A stretch of 64,000 nt of DNA. Origin: Breznakiella homolactica. GTDB lineage: Bacteria; Spirochaetota; Spirochaetia; Treponematales; Breznakiellaceae. The notes beneath the pieces were generated by a model that saw nothing but the letters and a program-made list of their open reading frames with translations, did no database searches and was not told the DNA's origin. Below, piece by piece: positions 26,208-36,073 of this stretch. The stretch lies in the NCBI RefSeq assembly GCF_016616095.2, contig NZ_CP067089.2:1922001-1986000 (forward strand), in the 5' to 3' direction. The position numbers and the translations under genes are program-made. How positions within the stretch are numbered: position 1 is the stretch's first letter; each line of letters starts with the position of its first letter.

Positions 26208-27881
26208 CTATAAAGAAAACTGAATCCGTAAACCCGCCTGGAATCCTCTGCCCAGGTACGGTGCCAGAAGGGTCCGTTCATCCCGCTGGAAAGCGGCGGC
26301 AATATCCGCCACTTCGGCGATTATGCGCACCCCCCGGGAAATCCGGTAAAATCCGCTGACATCGAAATACGGGAGATCGAATTCCGAAAAATCGAAATCC
26401 GCCCCCACCGACAGGGCGGCGCCGAAACGCTCCCGCTGGTCCCGGTATTCCGCCTGGCCGTAAATACGGAAAGGCTGTCCGTACACAGGGAGATCCATCC
26501 ATTCGGCGCTCCAGCCCAGGGAAAGGAAAACCGGACCGAACCATTTCCGCAGGGAAATATCGGTATTAAAAGACGTATATTCCTCGCTGCCGTAGGTGTA
26601 CAGCCGCCGGGAAGAAGTCTCCGCCGGCGCCAGGGGAAGGATCCGCCCGCCGCCGGAATAACTCATGGCCCAGCCGGCGTCCAGGTGCAATGTCAGGTCC
26701 TGGACCAGGAAAACTTCCAGCGCCAGATCGGTGAACCAGCGGCTGTCGTTGGAAAGTACCGGGCCGACATCCAGGAATGGATTGATCCGCCATTCCTCCG
26801 CCAGGGAACGCTGCTCCGACTTGAGTCCCCCGGTGAGGCTGAAGGACAGCCTATCGAGTACTCCCGCCGATACGTGCAAGGAGAAGGGAACCAGCACGGC
26901 GATGTCCTGGGAGGAAGCGAATCCCACCGAGGCCCCGAAGGACAGGGCCGGAGAATATTCGAAGTTTCCGTACAGTTTCCCGCCCAGGATATAGGCAAAC
27001 CGGTCATCGGTCTCGACCCCGTCGGGGTCATTCACCAGACCCATGAAGGAAAAATCCGTTTCCGCTCCGACAGCAAGCCGGTTTCCGGTCCACTCCAGGG
27101 CCAGGACAGGAACCGCCGACAGCTCGTGGCTCTGGGTTTCACCCGAAAACAGGGACCGGCTCCGTTCCAGGGAAAGGGACGCGCTGCCGCCGCTGAGGCC
27201 GGCCCTGAATCCCAGAGCCCCCAGGGGACGGGCGTAATTCGCTTCCAGGGTAAAATACCGGTGGCCTATTCCGTAAAAATCCGTACTTTTACCCTGAAGG
27301 CCGTTGGATTCATCGGAAAAAGATGCCCCCAGGGACCACTGGGAAACACCGCTGTTCCCTCTGATTCTGCCCTGGATGCCGGTTTTCCGGTCCGAATACC
27401 CCTCCCCCATTTCATGGAAGCCGAATCCGTCCAGGGATTCATGGGAAAAAATGAGGCTGTACGAGGGGGTCTGCCCCGGCCGGTATATTGAAATGTTTGC
27501 GGTCACCCCGCTCCAGAGGGCGCCGCCGATACTGGCCTCACTGAAGGTTTCCCCCAGTTCGGGCCGTACCTGGGTATCGATCATGGCTTCGGTCCGGTAG
27601 GCTGTGTCGGGAATGGAGATCTCCCGCGCCGCGGGAAGCGGCGGCGCTTCCGGGATGGGGAGCGGCGGCAGCGGCGGAGGCGGCGCGGCAATATTCTGGT
27701 TTTCCACGGCCCGGACTTCCTCACTTACGTCGGGAAGGGACAGTACCGGGACATCCGGAGACACCGCTCCGTCGAGCCCGGGGTTATCCTGGGCCCGGAG
27801 CATCCCCCCGGAGAAATTCAGAAAACAAAATACCGCGGCCAGGAACAAAACAGGTTTTCCGGGTTTCCGTATATAGTTCAT
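26208..27881 (-). CDS. Predicted outer-membrane beta-barrel protein of the Tol-like cluster
   Basis: The 557-residue protein has a signal peptide (VLFLAAVFCFLNFSGGMLRAQ) and a Pro-rich linker (about 60-85), then long alternating amphipathic strands rich in Gly, Ser, Tyr and Phe with short turns (for example SLSLERSRSLFSGETQS and WSLGASFSDESNGLQG) up to a C-terminal GLRIQFSL with terminal hydrophobic residues, as expected for a barrel insertion signal. I know no specific family. Its ATG overlaps the TGA of the TPR gene as TGATG. Encoded between the TPR protein and TolQ/TolR, it is a candidate for the outer-membrane client of this energised complex. Confidence 0.65.
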   Translation of the reverse strand: MNYIRKPGKPVLFLAAVFCFLNFSGGMLRAQDNPGLDGAVSPDVPVLSLPDVSEEVRAVENQNIAAPPPPLPPLPIPEAPPLPAAREISIPDTAYRTEAMIDTQVRPELGETFSEASIGGALWSGVTANISIYRPGQTPSYSLIFSHESLDGFGFHEMGEGYSDRKTGIQGRIRGNSGVSQWSLGASFSDESNGLQGKSTDFYGIGHRYFTLEANYARPLGALGFRAGLSGGSASLSLERSRSLFSGETQSHELSAVPVLALEWTGNRLAVGAETDFSFMGLVNDPDGVETDDRFAYILGGKLYGNFEYSPALSFGASVGFASSQDIAVLVPFSLHVSAGVLDRLSFSLTGGLKSEQRSLAEEWRINPFLDVGPVLSNDSRWFTDLALEVFLVQDLTLHLDAGWAMSYSGGGRILPLAPAETSSRRLYTYGSEEYTSFNTDISLRKWFGPVFLSLGWSAEWMDLPVYGQPFRIYGQAEYRDQRERFGAALSVGADFDFSEFDLPYFDVSGFYRISRGVRIIAEVADIAAAFQRDERTLLAPYLGRGFQAGLRIQFSL

Positions 27882-30844
27882 CAGTTTCCCTCCAGAAGGC
27901 GCTGGGCCCTGCCCGTCCAGGGCGACGAAGGGTACAGCTGCCGGAGGGTCGCGGTAATTTCCGCCGCGCTGTCTCTCCTGCCCAGACGGAGCCGAGCCTG
28001 GGCGGCCTTGTACAGAGCCTCCGGAGCCAGGTCGGTCCGGATATCCCTGCCCTCGGTGGAACGTTCCCCTGCGGGAGCGTCCGCGGCGGCGGAGGCGGCA
28101 TTGAGATAGCTTCCCGCGGCCTGTTCCCAGCCGTCCAGAGCCATGTAATAATCGCCCCGGAGGAGATAGGCCTCGGCGGCGGCGCCCGGCGCTTCGCCCC
28201 GGAGGGTAATTACCTCATCCGCCAGGGACAGCCCCGATTCCCGCTGGCTGCTTTCGGTTACGTAATACCGGGCCAGTTCAAGGGCCGCGCTCCGGCCCGC
28301 GGGGGTACTCACCCCGCCCGCCCGGTTCATGGACACATGGAGTCTGGCGGCCTGCTCCGGGAGTCCGGTCATTATGTACCGCAGGGTTTCAGCCTCGGCG
28401 TCGGCTCCCACGGAACGGGCCCGGTCGCCGAATTCCGCCAGGATCGTGGTGTAGGTATTGAACGCGGCCTCCCAGGACTGTTTATCCCAGTAGGCCCGGG
28501 CCAGGGCGAGGAGTCCGGGAAACCGGTACTGGCTGCCGGGATACCCCGAAGCAAGCCGTTCCCACAGGAGGATGGCCTGGTCGCCGGAACCCAGGGCCTT
28601 CCGGGACAATCCGCCGAAGTACAAAGCTCCGTCCATAAAAGAACCCGCCGGATACTGGTCCCGGTAGGTTTCGAAACGAACGGCGGCATCATTGTACCGC
28701 CCCGCGCCGTACATGATCTCTCCCCGGCGGTAGGCCGCTTCTTCCGCCAGGGCATGCTCGGGAAAATTACGGATGAGCGCTTCATAGGCCCGGTCGGCTT
28801 CGTTGATCTGCCCGGCCTGGTAATACACCGAGCCTTTCTCAAAGGCCGCCCGGACGGTATAGGATGTCATACTCCGGGAACTGGCCGGGGACTGTACCGC
28901 GGCGGCTTTGTCCAGGGCGTTCAAAGCGCCCTGGTAATCACCGAAAAACGGCCGCAGGGTTCCTTCAAGGTAGAACGCCCGGGCCGCCGACTCGGCCTGA
29001 TTCTGGGAGGGGAGCTGCCCCTGGGCAATGACCGCGGACCTGTTGGCCATGGCGGCGGCGGTCCGGTAGTCCCCGAGATTGGAATAACTCCACGCCGCCA
29101 GGTACGCCGCGGTGGATGCTTCTTCATGGGCGGGGTATTCCGCCGCGAATGCGCTGAGGGCCTGGGCGGCCTCGGTAAACCGGGAGGACCGGTACAGGGA
29201 CCAGGCCCTGATATATTCGGCCCAGGAAGCGGCGAGCCCGCCGCTTTCCGCAGTCTCCAGGGCTTCATCAAGATACATAATACCGTTCCGGTAATCGCCG
29301 GTTACGGCGGCGGATACACCCCGCATATAATAAAATGCGAATATATCTTCCCCGGGAAGCGCCGAAACATCTATAAACTGTTCCATCTCTGAAGCGCCGT
29401 CCAGAACGCGCCGGTACTGGTTCCGCTCAAAGAGAAGTCCCATGCGGCCGAGGTGGGCTTCCGCTGACTGGCGGTCTCTCTCGATCACCGCGGTGTAGGC
29501 TTCCAGGGATTCCACAGCCCGGTTATTACGTTTATACAATTCGGCGCTGAGAAGCTGCGGCGCGCCGTTCCCGGCGGGACCGAGAACCGCCAAAGCCGCC
29601 GCCGCGTCATCGTTCCGGTACAGGGCGTACGCCGAATAGGCCAGGGCCAGATCAGCAAGATCCTTTCTGCCGCCGGCGGCAGCCAGGGAATGGGCGTCCC
29701 CGAGATCCGCGGCGGCCCGGTCCCACTGTTCCAGCCCCAGGGCGTACCAGCCCTTCCTAAGCAGGAAAAGGGTTTTATCGCCCTGAATAAGTTCCTGGTT
29801 ATCCGCTAAGATCTGGTATGCTCCGGGGAGATCACCTTCACGGTAGGCAATTTCCGCCAGGTATATCGGGACATCGGGGTTAATCGCGCCGCCGCCCGCA
29901 AGGGCCGTTACCCGGAGAAAGTATGACCGGGCCAGATCGTAGCGGCCTTCATGGAAGGCACTGGCACCCACCTGGAGCCAGAAATCCGAAAGCGCTTCGG
30001 GATCGGACCGGAGAACATTTTCGGCCCTGATGATGATCGCCGATACGGCGGCTTCGTTGTTCCGGTGCTGTTCCAGATCGAGCATCCGCTGGAGGGCGGC
30101 TACAGCGATTTCCCTGCGGGGGGAATTTTCCGCGGACTCCAGGATCTGCAGCGCCCTGGTATTGTTTCCCTGGGCGATGTATCCGTCCGAAGCTTTGAGG
30201 GCGAGCTGCTCCCGGGTAAACGCGTCCAGCTGCGCGGTATCGAGCTGTTCCCACAGGGCGGTGAGCCGTTTTGGCATATCCAGCCGGGTGTAAATATCGA
30301 AAACAAAAATCAAAGCCGACGGGTCGGTCTCCAGGGGAAGATCCAGATCCCGGAGCTTTTCAAAAAAAGACTCAAAGGCGGCCAGAGCGGTTTCGTATTC
30401 TTCCAGGGCCGTGGCTGCTTTGCCTTGGTACAGGAGGGACTGGAGGAAGGTATCCTGGTCCGGAGGATTCTCTGTGAGACCGGTAAACCGGGCCAGGGCG
30501 GGACCGTAATCTCCCCGGTCGTATTCAATAACCCCTTTCCAGAAGGGAACATACGGAAGGTATTTCGTTGACCGGTACCGGCTTTCTACCGCGGACAGAG
30601 CCGAATACGCCTCCCCGGGCCGTCCGAGGCGGTACAGGGTTACCCCCCGGCGGTACCGGGCGTCGGCGGCGTAGGACGAATTAGGCCAGTTCCGGATAAA
30701 ATCATCATAAGATTCCAGGGCTAATGTATAATTTCCCGCGAGGAAACGGACCTCAGCGTCAAGAAAGGCTTCCCGGTCAAGATTCTGCGCAGCCAGAAAT
30801 GCCGCCGGCACAAAGAACAGCAGGAAAAGGGAAACTTTTTTCAT
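27881..30844 (-). CDS. Large periplasmic TPR-repeat protein (YbgF/BamD-like repeats)
   Basis: The 987-residue protein begins with a signal peptide (VSLFLLFFVPAAFLAAQ) and is built of many tetratricopeptide repeats, for example LESYDDFIRNWPNSSYAADARYRRG near residue 43 in pieces such as NSSYAADARYRRGVTLYRLG, and NFPEHALAEEAAYRRGEIMY near 690. The spacing of about 36 residues and the P-x-S-x-x-x-x-A-x-Y-x-x-G pattern recall YbgF/CpoB and BamD. It is the first gene of a minus-strand run that continues through the barrel protein, TolQ, TolR, TonB-like, HAD and SpiroCoCo genes. A role as periplasmic scaffold for the Tol-like complex is inferred from this order. Confidence 0.85.
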   Translation of the reverse strand: MKKVSLFLLFFVPAAFLAAQNLDREAFLDAEVRFLAGNYTLALESYDDFIRNWPNSSYAADARYRRGVTLYRLGRPGEAYSALSAVESRYRSTKYLPYVPFWKGVIEYDRGDYGPALARFTGLTENPPDQDTFLQSLLYQGKAATALEEYETALAAFESFFEKLRDLDLPLETDPSALIFVFDIYTRLDMPKRLTALWEQLDTAQLDAFTREQLALKASDGYIAQGNNTRALQILESAENSPRREIAVAALQRMLDLEQHRNNEAAVSAIIIRAENVLRSDPEALSDFWLQVGASAFHEGRYDLARSYFLRVTALAGGGAINPDVPIYLAEIAYREGDLPGAYQILADNQELIQGDKTLFLLRKGWYALGLEQWDRAAADLGDAHSLAAAGGRKDLADLALAYSAYALYRNDDAAAALAVLGPAGNGAPQLLSAELYKRNNRAVESLEAYTAVIERDRQSAEAHLGRMGLLFERNQYRRVLDGASEMEQFIDVSALPGEDIFAFYYMRGVSAAVTGDYRNGIMYLDEALETAESGGLAASWAEYIRAWSLYRSSRFTEAAQALSAFAAEYPAHEEASTAAYLAAWSYSNLGDYRTAAAMANRSAVIAQGQLPSQNQAESAARAFYLEGTLRPFFGDYQGALNALDKAAAVQSPASSRSMTSYTVRAAFEKGSVYYQAGQINEADRAYEALIRNFPEHALAEEAAYRRGEIMYGAGRYNDAAVRFETYRDQYPAGSFMDGALYFGGLSRKALGSGDQAILLWERLASGYPGSQYRFPGLLALARAYWDKQSWEAAFNTYTTILAEFGDRARSVGADAEAETLRYIMTGLPEQAARLHVSMNRAGGVSTPAGRSAALELARYYVTESSQRESGLSLADEVITLRGEAPGAAAEAYLLRGDYYMALDGWEQAAGSYLNAASAAADAPAGERSTEGRDIRTDLAPEALYKAAQARLRLGRRDSAAEITATLRQLYPSSPWTGRAQRLLEGN

Positions 30845-31069
30845 AGTATAAAGATATATCTTTTTCTGGACAATTTCAAAGTTTGGGTAACCGGATTATG
30901 CGGGGGCACCGCGTCTTTCAATCCGAAAAGCACCCGTGAATACGGCGCTGAGGGACCTGTCGTGACACCCGGCGTTGCCGATACGGCCGGGTATCCGCAT
31001 GATTATGGAAAAATTAGCCCGGAAGCATAACGCAGGCATGGCAGCGCGGGGTTTAGGAGGGGGCCCTGT

Positions 31070-32383
31070 TTACGGGTCGAAGGATGATTCCACGGGTACC
31101 CGGACAAGGTTGACGAAATTGCCGGGATACCGGTTTTTAAACTTGGTGAAGGAAGTTTCCTCCGCGCTTTCAAAGACCGTTATCCTGAATATACCTTCTT
31201 CGGTAAAGTACGGCACCAGGACCGCCACATGGAAATGCTGGCGCATCCGGGGCGCCGGTCCGATTTCATTGTTAACCGAAGCCAGATATATTCTTCCCGG
31301 TTCATCAATCGCCAGGGTATACAGAAGGGAATGGAGTCCCTCAACCCCGTATCCGGCATTGTGGAGAAATCCCGGATAGGCCCGGAGCCGGCTCAGTCCC
31401 TGTTCTCGCACGGTGACCGTGGCGACATGGGCCGACCGGACTTCGATTTCATCGAGATAGGCGAATGAGGGAGAACGGAGCCGGGAACCCGCGGCGGCGA
31501 GATTCCGGGTCCAGTCCAGGCCGAAGAAGGGGTCCCGGAGTTCCTCATAGGGTTCAGTCAGGGATGATCCCCGCTCCCCGTAGGGTTCCTTTAACGGTGC
31601 GATGGAAAGCCGTTCCCCCGTGACAGGCCGGAGGATACCATCCACGATCCATTTGGCAAAACCTGAACAGTTGACCCCTTCGGTCCCGTCCTGCGGTTTT
31701 AGGGTATGGATAAAAACGTATTGGCCGTTTTCGTCTATGGCGCCGTCGTCCCGGAAGGAAAGCTCCGGAAGCCGTTCCCGGACGTTTGTTGTAAAGGCCG
31801 TGATATCCCGGTACAATCCCGGTACGGGATCGAAATACCGCCGGGGAAATTTTCCCTCCGCCGCGGCAAGGGCTTCTTCCACCGGCGCGGAAAGAAGCCG
31901 CCGGAAGGGAATCGCCAGGGGAAGAGAACGGACAACATATCCTTCGTACAGGACCACATCCATCTGGCTCCGGTCGTCCCCCAGGGGCCGGAACTGGACA
32001 TAGGTATAGGGGTCGCTCCGGAGGAAAACCCTGATCCGCAGGGGCGCCCCGTCGGTCATGCTGCGGGTCAGAATCCAGGAACCCTGGATCCAGCCGGGAT
32101 AGGAGCCGTCCCTGCCCCGGGCGAGGATGACCATGAATTCATCCCGTCCCGCTTCGGAACGGACTTCGATATAATCCCCCCCGGGAAGCCGGTAAAGGGC
32201 ACTGCCCTTGGCAAGCACCCGGCCGGGGGCGTCGGTGAGCCATGAGTCCATAAGGCCGGCCCGGAGGCCGGAATCATCGGCGATAGTTCGGGTGGGAACA
32301 TCCTGTGCCGCGGCGGCAAGTATTCCAAAAAAGAGAAAAAAAACTGCCGCCGGGAACCCGCCCCGGATTTTCGGGAAAACCAT
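31070..32383 (-). CDS. Exported NlpC/P60-like candidate hydrolase
   Basis: The 437-residue protein has a signal peptide (FPAAVFFLFFGILAAAAQ). A beta-rich SH3-like part lies at about 45-140. The second half contains NCSGFAKWIVDGI near residue 238, matching the catalytic Cys segment of NlpC/P60 peptidases (usually DCSGFV), and RQHFHVAVLVPYF near 385, which would supply the His strand. About 150 residues separate the two, more than in typical NlpC domains, so the fold may be an enlarged variant. It would act on peptidoglycan peptides in the periplasm. Neighbours are the TPR operon downstream and the FecR/PQQ lipoprotein upstream, both on the same strand but with gaps over 100 bases. Confidence 0.55.
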   Translation of the reverse strand: MVFPKIRGGFPAAVFFLFFGILAAAAQDVPTRTIADDSGLRAGLMDSWLTDAPGRVLAKGSALYRLPGGDYIEVRSEAGRDEFMVILARGRDGSYPGWIQGSWILTRSMTDGAPLRIRVFLRSDPYTYVQFRPLGDDRSQMDVVLYEGYVVRSLPLAIPFRRLLSAPVEEALAAAEGKFPRRYFDPVPGLYRDITAFTTNVRERLPELSFRDDGAIDENGQYVFIHTLKPQDGTEGVNCSGFAKWIVDGILRPVTGERLSIAPLKEPYGERGSSLTEPYEELRDPFFGLDWTRNLAAAGSRLRSPSFAYLDEIEVRSAHVATVTVREQGLSRLRAYPGFLHNAGYGVEGLHSLLYTLAIDEPGRIYLASVNNEIGPAPRMRQHFHVAVLVPYFTEEGIFRITVFESAEETSFTKFKNRYPGNFVNLVRVPVESSFDP

Positions 32384-32496
32384 ATTCTCTTCAAATATCG
32401 GTACTTTCCGGGGTAATCATTAAAGTTGTTCGGCAGCTTCAGCCTGCCGAAGGCTATCCGCTATAAAACGCCTATTCCGCAGCATTATCCCGGGGT

Positions 32497-34524
32497 TCAC
32501 AGATATTCCGCTCCCATCTTAATCATCCGGCCGTTGTCTGTCCCGATATACAGGTTGCCGCCCACCATAAGAGGCCTGACGCTGGAAGCGCCGGGGACCG
32601 CGTTGGACTTGAGAATCCTTCCGGTGGCGGGGTCCGCCGTTACCAAAGTACCGCCGGCGCTGCCCCAGTAGAGTCTTCCCTGGGAAAGCAGCGGGGCCGA
32701 TTCAACACCGGAAACGGGAAGCCCCGCGTCACTGCCGTCGGCGGATACTATCCTGATCAGGGTTTTATCCGAAGCCCAGAGATACAGGCGGGAAGCGTCC
32801 AGCTCCGGCTCTATCCGTATACCCTGGGGAATGGTCCGTTCCCACAGGATACGGCCTGAGTCAATATCCACCGCAATGATCAGCCCCGAGCGGTTCGAGG
32901 CATAAATTGTCCCATCCATATACCGGGGCGACAGAACATCCGTACCAAGCCTCGAAGGAACCTCAAGCCGGATGGATCCCGCGGCCACATCCATGATGAC
33001 CACACTGCCCGCTCCGTTGATACCTACCAGTTCCCGTCCGGCCAGGACCAGCGGAGAAACGATACCCCCGGCCACGGGGATTTCCCGGAGCATCTGGGCG
33101 TTTTCCTGGCGGCAGATGGCGACCCCCCGGGGAGTCGCCATGGCAACCCCGTCGGGAACCGGAACGGCCTTTGACCGGGGAAGCGCCGCCCAGCTGTCGA
33201 AATTCCACTGTCCCCGGGGCGTTCCCGTAGAGCCGTCGAGGATGGTAAGGTCCGTTTCTCCGGTAACCGCCACAGAAGTATCCAGGCCCGTCATGGCCGC
33301 CGAATTTTCACCGTAGGTCCACAGAACATTGCCCAGGTCGTCAACGCCGTATACCCGGCCGTCGCTGTCCATGGCAAGCAGGATAGTGCCGACCCGGCTG
33401 ATGCTGTCCGAAAGGGCGGTATCCGAAATTTTCGCGTCCCAAACAACCGCCGGATAGGGATTCGGCGGCGGTTCCTGTTTTTTCTCCTGCCGCGGATATA
33501 CCCGGCGCTCCCGGTAGGACGGGAAAAATTCCCCCGGCAGGGCGGCGGGGATTTTTGAAACCTCGCCGCCGGGATCATTCAGGTATCCCATAAGCCCCAG
33601 AAGTTCCCCCGCGGCGTCACCGAGGGGAACCGCCTTATACCGCTGGAGGGCTGCTTCAATCAGGGTCCGGGTTTCAAATGTATCCGGAGGAATTCCGCCG
33701 GCGTTCGAGGCTTCTCGGAACAGGGTATCGTAGGCAGCGTCCGCCGCCGCCAGAGATTCCCGGTCCGCCGCGATCCGCGCGTTTCCGATGCCGCCGCCGA
33801 TCCGGAGTTCCTCCCCGGTCCCGGCACCCGGGGCCATGCTGAATGCCCGGTCAAGCACCGCGGCGGAAACAGGATCGCTGTCCCGCTGGGAAAAAAGAGT
33901 CTGCAGCCGGCCGCTTCCGGGAAGGAGCGCCACATTCCCCTGGTCAACCGCCAGGGTGGTCATCGCGCCGCGGTCCCGGTCCGCCGGGGCGGCGGCGGCG
34001 CCTTCGTACGTAAGGAGGAACCGGGTCCCCCGGACCCGGCTGACGGCATTGGGGGTTCCCACGAGAAATTCATCCCCAAGGGACAGTTTTTCAACCTTTG
34101 CCAGGAGCGCCCCCCGGCTGAGGCGGAGTTCCGCTTCCCGTACCGTTTCTTCCTCCCCGGCAATACTCCGGACCACCCCGATTTCGAGTTCCGAGTCCGG
34201 AAGAAGCCGGATATTTGCCATGGAAGAAAAGGTTATCTCCAGGGACGCGAGATCTCCGGTGATGACCGTATCTCCGGCAAACAGAGCAGCTCCGTTTTCC
34301 AGGGGAATACGCTCATTGGACCGGACCAGTTCCGCGTTTCCCTGAACGAGGCGTACCGTAGTTTCAAGTTCCGAAATTATTGGTACCGGTACGGATTCCT
34401 CAGCCGCCGGCGGAGCGGCCTCCCCGGGTTCGTTCCGGAAAAACCGGCTCCGGATAGCATCACAGGAACAAAGCGCGCACACCACAATCACGGCCCCCAG
34501 GACCGCGGCAAATTTCATCTTCAT
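32497..34524 (-). CDS. Lipoprotein with FecR domain and PQQ-type beta-propeller
   Basis: The protein of about 675 residues starts with a lipoprotein signal (MKFAAVLGAVIVVCALCSCD). A FecR domain lies at about 50-180 (NAELVRSNERIPLENGAALF in pieces, GTPNAVSRVRGTRFLL). After a linker, repeats of a BamB-like PQQ propeller follow from about 370 to the end (GRVYGVDDLGNVLWTYGEN, SGRILWERTIPQGIRIEPEL, SAPLLSQGRLYWGSAGG). The open frame runs further upstream to 34650, but the signal peptide fixes the start at 34524 or at the second Met, 34518. Envelope location is clear. A role in outer-membrane assembly or signalling is only suggested by the two domains. It is divergent from the HtrA gene. Confidence 0.8.
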   Translation of the reverse strand: MKMKFAAVLGAVIVVCALCSCDAIRSRFFRNEPGEAAPPAAEESVPVPIISELETTVRLVQGNAELVRSNERIPLENGAALFAGDTVITGDLASLEITFSSMANIRLLPDSELEIGVVRSIAGEEETVREAELRLSRGALLAKVEKLSLGDEFLVGTPNAVSRVRGTRFLLTYEGAAAAPADRDRGAMTTLAVDQGNVALLPGSGRLQTLFSQRDSDPVSAAVLDRAFSMAPGAGTGEELRIGGGIGNARIAADRESLAAADAAYDTLFREASNAGGIPPDTFETRTLIEAALQRYKAVPLGDAAGELLGLMGYLNDPGGEVSKIPAALPGEFFPSYRERRVYPRQEKKQEPPPNPYPAVVWDAKISDTALSDSISRVGTILLAMDSDGRVYGVDDLGNVLWTYGENSAAMTGLDTSVAVTGETDLTILDGSTGTPRGQWNFDSWAALPRSKAVPVPDGVAMATPRGVAICRQENAQMLREIPVAGGIVSPLVLAGRELVGINGAGSVVIMDVAAGSIRLEVPSRLGTDVLSPRYMDGTIYASNRSGLIIAVDIDSGRILWERTIPQGIRIEPELDASRLYLWASDKTLIRIVSADGSDAGLPVSGVESAPLLSQGRLYWGSAGGTLVTADPATGRILKSNAVPGASSVRPLMVGGNLYIGTDNGRMIKMGAEYL

Positions 34525-34773
34525 ACTATATATGATACTACCTGGAACGGAATTCGTCAGCAGCGTCAGGGTACCTGCTTTATACGGGAGAGCACAGAGA
34601 CTCAAAACCGGAAATTTCCCGTGTTCTACCGATGCCGCGAGTCCTGTCACCCCGGTGATTTTACATAATGCCTTTTTTCTGATATATTTATTGAAGGTAA
34701 AAAAATTCCTGCATGGACTGGCAGCCAGACTGCATCCGGTGCAGGTTTAAAGAAGACGCCCCGGAGGGATCCT

Positions 34774-36021
34774 ATGAAACTGTATAGCCGCGGACAGTTG
34801 ATATTTTTTTCAGTTTTAAGCGCTCTTATTGTGCTGATGTTCGCCGTGGGAATCGGGATTTTTAAATTCCCATCCCAGCGGAGCGGTAATACCGCCGCGG
34901 CCGCCGCCGTTCCGCCCGGTACGGTTAGTATCGGTGATCCCTTTGAAGCCCTGGAGCTGCGTCAGTCCTCCTATACTGATCCGAAGCTTATAAAAACCGC
35001 GGAACTGAGCGCCTTCACCGAGGACGAACGGGAAAATATTTCGATTTATGAACAGCTCAACGAAGCCGTGGTGAACGTGACCACCGAAACAGTGGCCATC
35101 AACTGGTTCCTCGAGCCGGTTCCCCAGCAGGGAGGCTCCGGTTCCGGGTCAATCATCGACACCCGGGGTTACGTACTGACCAACAACCACGTTATCGAAA
35201 ACGCCTACAAGGTATTCGTCAACCTGGCCGACGGCAGCCAGTTTGAAGGCCAGGTAATCGGTACGGACCCGGAAAATGACCTGGCGGTTCTGAAATTCGA
35301 GCCGCCCCGGGGGATGCAGCTTAAAACGGTCCCCTTCGGTGAGTCGGGCGGCCTCCGGGTAGGACAGAAAGTCCTGGCCATCGGCAACCCCTTCGCGCTG
35401 GAACGGACTCTTACGGTGGGTATCGTATCCGGGCTTGGCCGTCCTATTCAGACCTCAAACCGCAATATTATCCGGGACATGATCCAGACCGACGCTTCAA
35501 TCAACCCCGGCAATTCCGGAGGTCCCCTCCTGGATGCCCAGGGCCGCATGATCGGCATCAATACCATGATTTATTCCCCCTCGGGAGGGTCCGTGGGTAT
35601 CGGATTTGCGGTTCCCGTTAATACCGCAAAACGGGTGGTCGCGGAAATCATTGAATTCGGGAAGGTCCGGCGGGGCTGGATCGACGCTACGGTGGTGCAG
35701 ATATTCCCCGCTCTGGTACGGTACGCCAACCTTCCGGTTGATTCCGGTCTCCTGGTTTCCCGGACCCGGAGGGGCGGGTTCGCGGAGCGCGCGGGTCTGC
35801 GCCAGGGCAGCGAACCGGTACGGTACGGATCCAGCGTTATCTACCTCGGCGGGGATATCATCACCTCCGTGGATGGTATGAAGGTAAACACCCTGGCGGA
35901 TCTGTACTCCGCCCTGGAGGACAACAAACCAGGGGAAAAAATAGCCGTTGAAGTAAACCGGGGAGGCAGGACCGTAAAACTCGAGGTAGTCCTGGCGGAC
36001 CGGGAAGAAACAATAAATTAA
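34774..36021 (+). CDS. HtrA/DegP-family periplasmic serine protease with one PDZ domain
   Basis: The 415-residue protein has an N-terminal signal-anchor (LIFFSVLSALIVLMFAVGIG) and an S1C trypsin-like domain with the full triad: His in NNHVIENA (about 145), Asp in DPENDLAVLKFE (about 174) and Ser in INPGNSGGPLLD (about 248). A single PDZ domain follows at about 305-405 (GGDIITSVDGMKVNTLADLY), making it DegS/HhoA-like rather than two-PDZ DegP. It degrades or senses misfolded envelope proteins. GGAGGGA precedes the ATG. The hydrophobic start lacks an obvious cleavage site, so the enzyme is probably membrane-tethered. Confidence 0.92.
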   Translation: MKLYSRGQLIFFSVLSALIVLMFAVGIGIFKFPSQRSGNTAAAAAVPPGTVSIGDPFEALELRQSSYTDPKLIKTAELSAFTEDERENISIYEQLNEAVVNVTTETVAINWFLEPVPQQGGSGSGSIIDTRGYVLTNNHVIENAYKVFVNLADGSQFEGQVIGTDPENDLAVLKFEPPRGMQLKTVPFGESGGLRVGQKVLAIGNPFALERTLTVGIVSGLGRPIQTSNRNIIRDMIQTDASINPGNSGGPLLDAQGRMIGINTMIYSPSGGSVGIGFAVPVNTAKRVVAEIIEFGKVRRGWIDATVVQIFPALVRYANLPVDSGLLVSRTRRGGFAERAGLRQGSEPVRYGSSVIYLGGDIITSVDGMKVNTLADLYSALEDNKPGEKIAVEVNRGGRTVKLEVVLADREETIN

Positions 36022-36038
36022 CCCGGTTTAAACAAACA

Positions 36039-36067
36039 GGGCTGTCCGAAGCGTGTCCGGACAGCCC
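36039..36067. terminator. Bidirectional hairpin between htrA-like and kbl genes
   Basis: GGGCTGTCCG (36039-36048) pairs perfectly with CGGACAGCCC (36058-36067). It lies between two convergent genes, 17 bases after one stop codon and 6 bases from the other. T-rich tracts on either side are short, so termination efficiency is uncertain. Confidence 0.65.
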
Positions 36068-36073
36068 CCATTT

